Assembly (NCBI GenBank): GCA_012932295.1
Contig: JAAONU010000001.1
Coordinates: 21,648,461 to 21,712,460 of the forward strand
Source: Cyclina sinensis
Lineage: Eukaryota > Mollusca > Bivalvia > Venerida > Veneridae
DNA length: 64,000 bases
Direction: 5' to 3'
Part shown: in pieces, positions 57,770 through 64,000 of the stretch
Layout of the letters: each line of letters starts with the position of its first letter
Numbering within the stretch: the stretch's first letter is position 1
The notes under the pieces: generated by a model
What the model was told of the DNA's origin: nothing
Seen by the model: the letters and a program-made list of their open reading frames with translations, nothing else
The model's database searches: none
Program-made: the position numbers and the translations under genes

Positions 57770-58484
57770 GTTTAATACTTCTGTTGCTTTATCTCTCGAT
57801 TTATGGGAAATGAAACAATTAGCAAACCAATCAGCTGTGCCTAGTTTCTCTAAAATGTTGTCATTACAGACACTGAAATTAACTTCACACACTCGGAAGC
57901 CAATTAAGCCATTGCAACACGAGATGCAAGAACTGAAGAATTGTCAGGTGTGTATAAACAAGTCTTAGTGAAATCAATTTATTATTGTTATCCGAACATC
58001 TTTTTGTGATGTTGTAACCACTTACTGGTATTTACATTACGAGAAATTGTGCTTTAAAAAGGTATGAATTGGCATTTATTGTAGATTTTCTTTTTAATTT
58101 TGGCATTTATAAGGTGACCAACCTTTGACAAACTTATTTTCCTATTGGTTCAAAGGGAAACGTTTTTGTTTAATCATCAAACACGAAGAAGTAGTAGAAT
58201 AGATAAAGGCGGAAATGAATTATTACCTTTGATTCTGAGGGCATTGTTAGTGTTTTATTATATTAACTCTGTGTGAAGATGACATAGATGGATGTGAAGC
58301 TCACTTCTTATCAGAACCCTAATATATGGAAACTGACTTGATAAACATTACAGGCGATAGCAATCAACCGTTTTAATCTATGAATTTATTGAAAAACAAT
58401 GGTCCGTGAATAACGAACAATTTTTTAGTCGTCTAATGATGCCTTCGACTTGGTTTAGTTGATCTTAAGAACAATAGATAGTGA
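57770..58484. other. Unassigned AT-rich DNA
   Basis: A 66-codon ORF (57768-57968) has no recognisable motif. Nothing else was seen. Confidence 0.45.
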
Positions 58485-58540
58485 TTATTGGGAAAGATCA
58501 GAAACTCAACAAGAATTAGAATTATTTGATTGTATTCAAT
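58485..58540 (+). repeat. 56-bp direct repeat, second copy
   Basis: Partner of 57251-57306. Confidence 0.95.
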
Positions 58541-59140
58541 GTGCTATAATGAACCATTAATTTAAATAAGTTGATTTTCACTAAACCATGAGCAACTAAT
58601 ACAATATACATCTCTTCTCTTGTAACTCAGACTGAACAAAATTCGATTATATCAAATTCTCTTTTACATGCATCTAAGAAATTGTAAGCACAATATAATA
58701 AACAATAAAGATCAATAGTTTTTTTCTCTCATATTTCCTTCCTATGTACAAGGGCAAAACATATCTGGTAAAACAAATGAAGGTCATCAACAAATTATAA
58801 AAAATATGGGGGACAATACCATCCATTGCTGAAACCTATTGCTAATACGTAATATTCAGAGTACATATTACAACTTTCAATACACACTTTGTAAATACGT
58901 TGTAAAGATCTAGTATCACATTTTTTGGAACGAAACCTTCATGATATTTCTGAATTCCGTTTCGTTAAAGCAACACTCAAATGTAATAAAAAAAGAAATG
59001 AAAAGGCAAAAATGCCAAAAAAAAGAGAGAGAAAAAGAGAACGAAAAAAGAAGTGTAATAAATCCAGCAGATATATTTAGGAAATAGATTTTAAGTTTGA
59101 GTGATATACCGTCTGATATATCAAGGTGTCGAGTTCAGAT
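58541..59140. other. Unassigned AT-rich DNA
   Basis: A-rich run with GAGA and AAAG motifs near 58990-59050. No gene seen. Confidence 0.5.
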
Positions 59141-59193
59141 GCGTAGTAATTTAATCACGAAGGCCGTAGGCCTGAGTGATTAAATACCTATGC
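59141..59193. repeat. Hairpin with nested GC-rich palindrome
   Basis: Arms GCGTAGTAATTTAATCAC (59141-59158) and GTGATTAAATACCTATGC (59176-59193) are about 15/18 complementary. The loop contains the perfect palindrome AGGCC-GTA-GGCCT. Possible end of a dispersed element. Confidence 0.7.
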
Positions 59194-60725
59194 ATATGAA
59201 CGAGAAACCGTAATATATACGACGGTAGATCACGAAAATGTTAAAATCTATTTCCATTCTAACACGTAGGTATATTTATTTATAAGGGGCGCAAGTATGT
59301 GCACTATTTAACATTCACGTTCGCAGTGACGTCAGCGGGCGCGCGCTTGTGTTCAGCGTGCTATACTGCTAGCGTGCTATACCCCGTTAGTCACTGGGTA
59401 GATTTTTACAGAAAAAATCGTGTAAAACTATATATAATGATGTGTTTTTGTAACAAAAATGAGACAGTAGTTTATTGATAGATATGTTCTTCATGATTAC
59501 AACTACAATTTCTTTATGTATGAGCATTTTCTTTTTCATGCATTCTCGACCTATAGAACAAAGGCTCATATTGCATTTGTTTTTTCACCAGTATTTATAA
59601 CAAGGGTAATAAATCTCATTAAAATCTAAAACCACACGCTGTAGACGGGGTATGTTATGTTTAATTGAATATTTAGAGCTTAAAGTGAATTAAAGTTAAG
59701 AAAATTTCATAACTTACATGTAAACATTTGATGGACCGTATTATGAACTAGTAGTGGCATTGTATTCGTTAAGTTATTATTTCCTTTTTTACCTTTAAGG
59801 TATGTTTTCATTCTTCCATTATCGTAGAAGTATTTTTCCATTCGTATCTTTCTTTTCTTTTTGTAAATGAACTTGTTTTCCGAGGAACATTTATGTCAAC
59901 TTAAGCTGAAATAACCAAGGGGAGGTTTATAGATATTTTATTGAAGTAAATACTTATAACTGATCAAAAGACAAATGTGCACTATTATGAGGTAAATTTG
60001 TTTTAATACCAAATTCAAACGACTTGTCAGCTCATTATATCAAAAGAAAACATGGACAAATAGGAACTTGCTTGTTTTCTTTAAAAAAATATGTAAAAAA
60101 GAAACTGCAGAAGGAGCACTTTTAGTCCGTTTGTCTGTTTGTTGATATAAAACATTGGTTTGTTTTTCGTACATCGAAACACTTATCATATAATTTTATG
60201 TTCATATTATTTACAACATTCTGAAAGACATGCCAAGGAAATATAACACAAGTTAGGCGATATTAAGGAACTATTTAACAAATTAAAGCCGTAGATTACA
60301 TTTCAAAGATAACGAACTTATCAGTCAAAAATGGAATTGAAAAAGATGTAATGTATTACACTCTACTTAGAAGTATAACGTCTTTATCACTATAACACTA
60401 CAAAATTAATCGAGTGTCCAGAAGACTTTTTTAATGGCATAAATTGCTCTGGTTTATACTGACTAGGCAATCAAATGTAAAAAGAATTCCAATTGCTTGC
60501 TTAAACATAGCGGGGAAATGTTATCCCTTGATATGTCGATTCCTTTAGATTGCCTTCTATTTTCGGTAAAGGCAAATTGATTGCGCTTAGGGTATACTAA
60601 ATATTTACTAAATAATTCTGATATATTCTCAGAGATTCACGCTATATGGAGCGATGGGGACCAAGCTACCTTCGATCCCATTTGTGACTGTGATATTGAA
60701 TGGAGTCAGACCAAACATTCTGTAC
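59194..60725. other. Unassigned AT-rich DNA
   Basis: A direct repeat AGCGTGCTATAC occurs twice near 59355-59382. No gene recognised. Confidence 0.5.
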
Positions 60726-60730
60726 GTGGT

Positions 60731-60921
60731 TGTAATGTATACTGAGCTACAGCTCCAACTGACTGACCAATCAGTAACTGATAGGCTCCGCCCACTGTAT
60801 AATGCATGCTGTGTATAATGCCTCTCTGATACTTGTATGAGATTCAGAATAGATTTAGTAACCTAACAAGAGTGTTGTTTATTGGAGTTAATCAAGAATT
60901 AATTATTACATACATATTACA
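60731..60921 (+). repeat. 5' LTR with core promoter elements
   Basis: Contains CCAAT (60767-60771), a GC-box-like GGCTCCGCCC (60784-60793) and two TATAATG boxes (60798-60804, 60814-60820), a compact Pol II promoter. Ends ...ATATTACA. Confidence 0.93.
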
Positions 60922-60922
60922 T

Positions 60923-60935
60923 TGGCGACGAGGAT
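60923..60935 (+). promoter_or_regulatory. Primer-binding site resembling tRNA-Ser(GCT)
   Basis: TGGCGACGAGGAT starts one base after the LTR and is complementary to the 3' end of eukaryotic tRNA-Ser(GCT) (…ATCCTCGTCGCCA) over 13 nt. This matches known tRNA sequence from memory and was not searched. Confidence 0.7.
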
Positions 60936-61004
60936 AACATGAAAATTTGAATCAAATTTATTTTGTGGCATAATTAACATTTCAAGAATCTGTTCTCATT
61001 CAAG

Positions 61005-61851
61005 ATGGCTTCAAACTTTGAATTGCCAATGCCACAGAAATTTAAAGTTGTAGGACAACATACTAATTTATCAAGTTCCTGGGAAAATTATGTTAAGAGA
61101 TTCAATTACTACATTCAACCAAGTGGAATTACCAAAGATGAAAGGAAAAAAGCGTTATTATTACATCTTGGGGGAGAAGAAATACAAGACATTTACATCA
61201 ATAGAAGATAGCAGTAATTATCAACAAACCATTGATGCATTATCAGCATATTTCAATCCAAAAAAGAACATTGCTTTTGAAAGACACACATTTAGGCAAG
61301 AAAAACAAAGAAGTGATGAAACAGTGGACAATTACATAATAAGACTTAAAAAACTGTCATTATCATGTGAGTTTCCAAATGGAAGTGTTGATGACATGAT
61401 AAGAGATCAAGTTGTAGAGTCATGCTTCTCAAAGAACTTAAAATTTAGATTTCTGAAAGAAGAAAATCTGGACCTGGACAAAGTTCAGAAAATTGCCAGG
61501 TCATCTGAACTGGCTTCCTTACATGCCGAAAAAATGGAAATATCAGAAAACAGTGGATTGAACAAGTACCAACAACCTGAAGCTCCATCCTATCAGCATG
61601 ACGAAATAAATCAAATCAAACCGAATTTGATACCCGCAAGGAAAAAGTATGTACAGTATCAGCCAAGGGCTAGACCAGCACCGCCACCACCAAAGTTCAA
61701 GACATGCTACCGCTGTGGAGCTAAAGGACACAGTGGTCATGAGTGTATGAAGTCAAGGAATATAACTTGCCAGAAATGTCAAAGGAAAGGTCATTACGCA
61801 AACATGTGCAGATCACAGATGAAAGCAGTGCGCCTGCTGAGCTACTCTTAA
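61005..61851 (+). pseudogene. Gag of the deleted LTR element, one frameshift
   Basis: Starts at ATG 61005 ('MASNFELPMPQKFKVVG'), continues 'WENYVKRFNYYI' and 'KKALLLHLGGEEIQDIY', then a shift of one base at about 61185-61200 leads to the second frame: 'TIDALSAYFNPKKNIAFERH', 'FRQEKQRSDETVDNYIIRL', 'CSFSKNL'-like capsid end, a Pro-rich linker, and two CCHC knuckles, CYRCGAKGHSGHEC (61705-61746) and CQKCQRKGHYANMC (61768-61809). Gag packages the RNA. The order capsid, linker and two knuckles is complete, so only the shift disrupts it. Confidence 0.9.
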
Positions 61852-62164
61852 CCGAAAAGTACGAAATAAATTACCTCATATTCCAGAGAAAAGAAATGAT
61901 CACTCTGTAAGGCAAAGAGACAGATATCAAAAATCAAAAATGAAAAAGTATGCTGACAGAAAAACAAGTCGCAGAGTAATTTCATACAGGCTGAGACAAA
62001 AAGTTCTCATTTTAAACAAAAGCAGTGGAAAATTATATTCAAAGTGGAATCCAGAATATTACATTGTAATAGAACAAACAGGACCCCAAATTAAACTGAG
62101 GTCAAAATACAATGAGATAATTCGCAGGCATGTGAGTCAAACAAGACCTCTCTACGAACCATGA
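61825..62164 (+). pseudogene. Integrase C-terminal remnant fused behind gag
   Basis: After the second knuckle, 'SSAPAELLL' (in one frame) and 'NRKVRNKLPHIPEKRND' (after loss of one A) match the end of the integrase core of Gypsy elements. Then 'RDRYQKSKMKKYADRKTSRR', 'LRQKVLILNKSSGKLYSKW' and 'YIVIEQTGPQIKLRS' form the C-terminal SH3-like part. Stop at 62162-62164. The junction at about 61815-61830 marks the internal deletion. Confidence 0.85.
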
Positions 62165-62489
62165 TTGTTGTAGAATTATAAACAAACTGGTGAAACAGAC
62201 ATGCAAATTGTGCCGCGTGTAGTACATCAAATGTTAAATAAACAATTATTTTCAATTTGTTGTGACCATTAATTTTAGTTAGACAGTACAAGCATTAAGC
62301 TAGCTATAAGCATTCTGGTACTAATACTTTAATTGCCACAATGTAACACTGACAGAAGATAAAGTGCTGATTCTAGTCTAATTGACAGGGCATGATTGTT
62401 TTATGATTACTATGTTCTCCTGTCTGTAAATTCTAAAGTTCATGCACTTTTGTTTTATTACATATCATTAATCTAAAGGTGGGAAGGAG

Positions 62490-62679
62490 TGTAATGTATA
62501 CTGAGCTACAGCTCCAACTGACTGACCAATCAATAACTGATAGGCTCCGCCCACTGTATAATGCATGCTGTGTATAATGCCTCTCTGATACTTGTATGAG
62601 ATTCAGAATAGATTAATAACCTAACAAGAGTGTTGTTTATTGGAGTTAATCAAGAATTAAATATTACATAAATATTACA
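62490..62679 (+). repeat. 3' LTR
   Basis: Differs from the 5' LTR at only a handful of positions (e.g. 'tcaataactg' for 'tcagtaactg', loss of one base in 'gatttagtaac'). Preceded by the polypurine tract and followed by GTGGT. Confidence 0.93.
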
Positions 62680-62684
62680 GTGGT

Positions 62685-64000
62685 GTTGATATGATGAATG
62701 TGTAACGGACAAATGGGCGGCTGTTTCGGAGGCATTAAACGACTTTAGCAAAGACATACAATATAGTAATCAGATCATTTTTTACTATTAAATAGTAAAT
62801 AGATTAAAAAACAAGATAAAATCATAATTTCAACTTATTTAAGACTGTCAATCTTTTAAATGATTGAAAATCATGGAACCTATCTTCTTTATTTTTGAGT
62901 TTCTGCACATACATTACCTAACAAACAACCTGTTTAACAGTCTGAAGTCTTTTCGTATTGCTAATCCTGAGTTGGCATCATATGAAATTATGATTAAGTT
63001 GTATTTACTGAGAAATACAATCAAGCTTTTTCTATGACATGGTATAAAGTGCTTGCTTACTTGCCAAGAACACGCCAAAAAATTCGTTATTTACATTCTT
63101 TTCACAACAGCAGTTTTGTTTAACAGAGCAGAGACAGAAATATATAAGACCTTTCGGTTATTAATTATACAAGTGTTTATGAAAGCAACGCTGTCGAATT
63201 GAAATAAGTCGTTTTATTTTACTTATTACATAAAAGTCAGTAAAAAGAACAATTTTCTGGTCTTCTGAAAATCGACGTATTTGCACAAATACGACTTCCG
63301 AAAAACACCTTTCCTTACTAGACGTTCTGAGGCGAATATAAACCCAAAATGTAACACTGAATAAAACAGTGCACTACATTTAAGGCTAAGCTCAGTTTGC
63401 TTCTTTCATCTGAAATACAGTCACTTTGTAACGGTGTTGTCTTTTCGTAAAATAAAGCCTAATAAATAAAGCTTTTCAGGTGACATTTATCTTTGGTGAA
63501 AGAATAAATATAACACAACTCAACCTGAGCCTGTATTGCTTGATAAAATGTGGCCTTTTCTGCTTGATATGTTTTCGACATAGTCAATTACTTTTTTTAT
63601 TGAACTTCCGTTGATCGTTGTATAGACGCGTTGCTGACAAAAATCTTTAAAATCTAACAAATCAGGATTCGACATTCTGAGTTGTCTGCCGGCGTAACAT
63701 GATTTTCGAAGACGACCTAACGGCTAACGGTTTATGAAAAAGAGGGAATGGTAAACCTTTTGACTACAACGATTTGTAAAGAACTTCCTCTGTCTTATGG
63801 ATGAATGCGGAGAATATAATCAACTAAATGGTTTTGTTCAGCCACCGGGTAAAATTTCGACTTTGTTCGTCCACTGGGGGAAATTCGGTCAGAGAAATTC
63901 AGCTTGAGGTACAAAAATACCTTCCAGACTTTCTATTCCCTAATTTGTTTGAATATTTCTTCACGGATTCGGCCGTCTCTATCTAAAGTCAATGTCACAC
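62685..64000. other. Unassigned AT-rich DNA to the window end
   Basis: No gene, repeat or RNA was recognised. Confidence 0.5.

Larger units (their letters stand above)
60731..62679 (+). mobile_element. Internally deleted Ty3/Gypsy-type LTR retrotransposon (1.95 kb)
   Basis: Nearly identical LTRs of 191 and 190 bp (60731-60921, 62490-62679), TG...CA ends, a 5-bp target duplication GTGGT (60726-60730, 62680-62684), a primer site and a polypurine tract AGGTGGGAAGGAG (62477-62489) directly before the 3' LTR. Only gag and the C-terminal end of integrase remain between them. Protease, RT, RNase H and the integrase core are gone. Gag with two zinc knuckles and the integrase-tail type suggest the Mag-like branch of Ty3/Gypsy (inference). 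High LTR identity points to a fairly young insertion. Confidence 0.93.

Overview
The window looks like AT-rich, repeat-dense intergenic (or long-intron) DNA from a mollusc, most likely a bivalve. This is inferred from several repeat types I recognise as common in molluscan genomes: a roughly 150-bp tandem repeat ending in GGACGGACGGAC plus a 'ctccgcctctggcggggg' hairpin, tandem 'accttgacc...' blocks, a 'cctgaatcgctcac' fragment and a tRNA-like SINE dimer. Animal-type retroelement families agree with this. I found no intact host protein gene, no rRNA and no tRNA gene. Everything with recognisable coding content belongs to decayed mobile elements.

Layout. 0-0.8 kb: 3' end of a non-LTR (LINE) reverse transcriptase. 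1.6-4.5 kb: a 37-bp minisatellite with two subfamilies. 4.8-5.5 kb: a TIR element with 6-bp target duplications, with a second family member at 33.5-34.2 kb. 9-12 kb: diffuse repeats and a 39-bp minisatellite. 12.6-17.8 kb: a minus-strand Ty3/Gypsy-type LTR retrotransposon whose pol order is protease-integrase-reverse transcriptase (GMR1-like). It has a tRNA-Pro-type primer site, AATGT target duplications and a truncated downstream LTR. 18.5-30.8 kb: mostly unassigned AT-rich DNA, with hairpins, a 46-bp perfect inverted repeat that looks like a small exon plus splice donor, and a foldback-like composite at 29.4-30.8 kb. 34.8-46.3 kb: two direct copies of a low-copy segment (a segmental duplication), the first with private insertions including the SINE dimer. 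43.15-43.29 kb: a cluster of CACGTG, CCAAT and GCGCGAAA motifs. 47.0-47.5 kb: a nearly perfect 500-bp palindrome. 47.7-50.9 kb: tandem repeats.

51.7-57.2 kb holds the most interesting object. It is a tyrosine-recombinase retrotransposon (gag-like, RT, RNase H, tyrosine recombinase) followed by an SGNH/GDSL-type hydrolase. I see no methyltransferase. The whole is bounded by about 185-bp inverted repeats. A 636-bp TIR element carrying an irregular array of CGTCCGATnnTCCGGCG motifs lies inside it, and an inverted partial copy of that array lies just outside its right end. 60.7-62.7 kb: a compact LTR element with 190-bp LTRs, a tRNA-Ser-type primer site, GTGGT target duplications and an internal deletion joining gag to the integrase tail.

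The genes here do not form a pathway. They are parts of selfish elements, nearly all broken by frameshifts, stops or deletions. Family assignments come from reading motifs, not from database searches.
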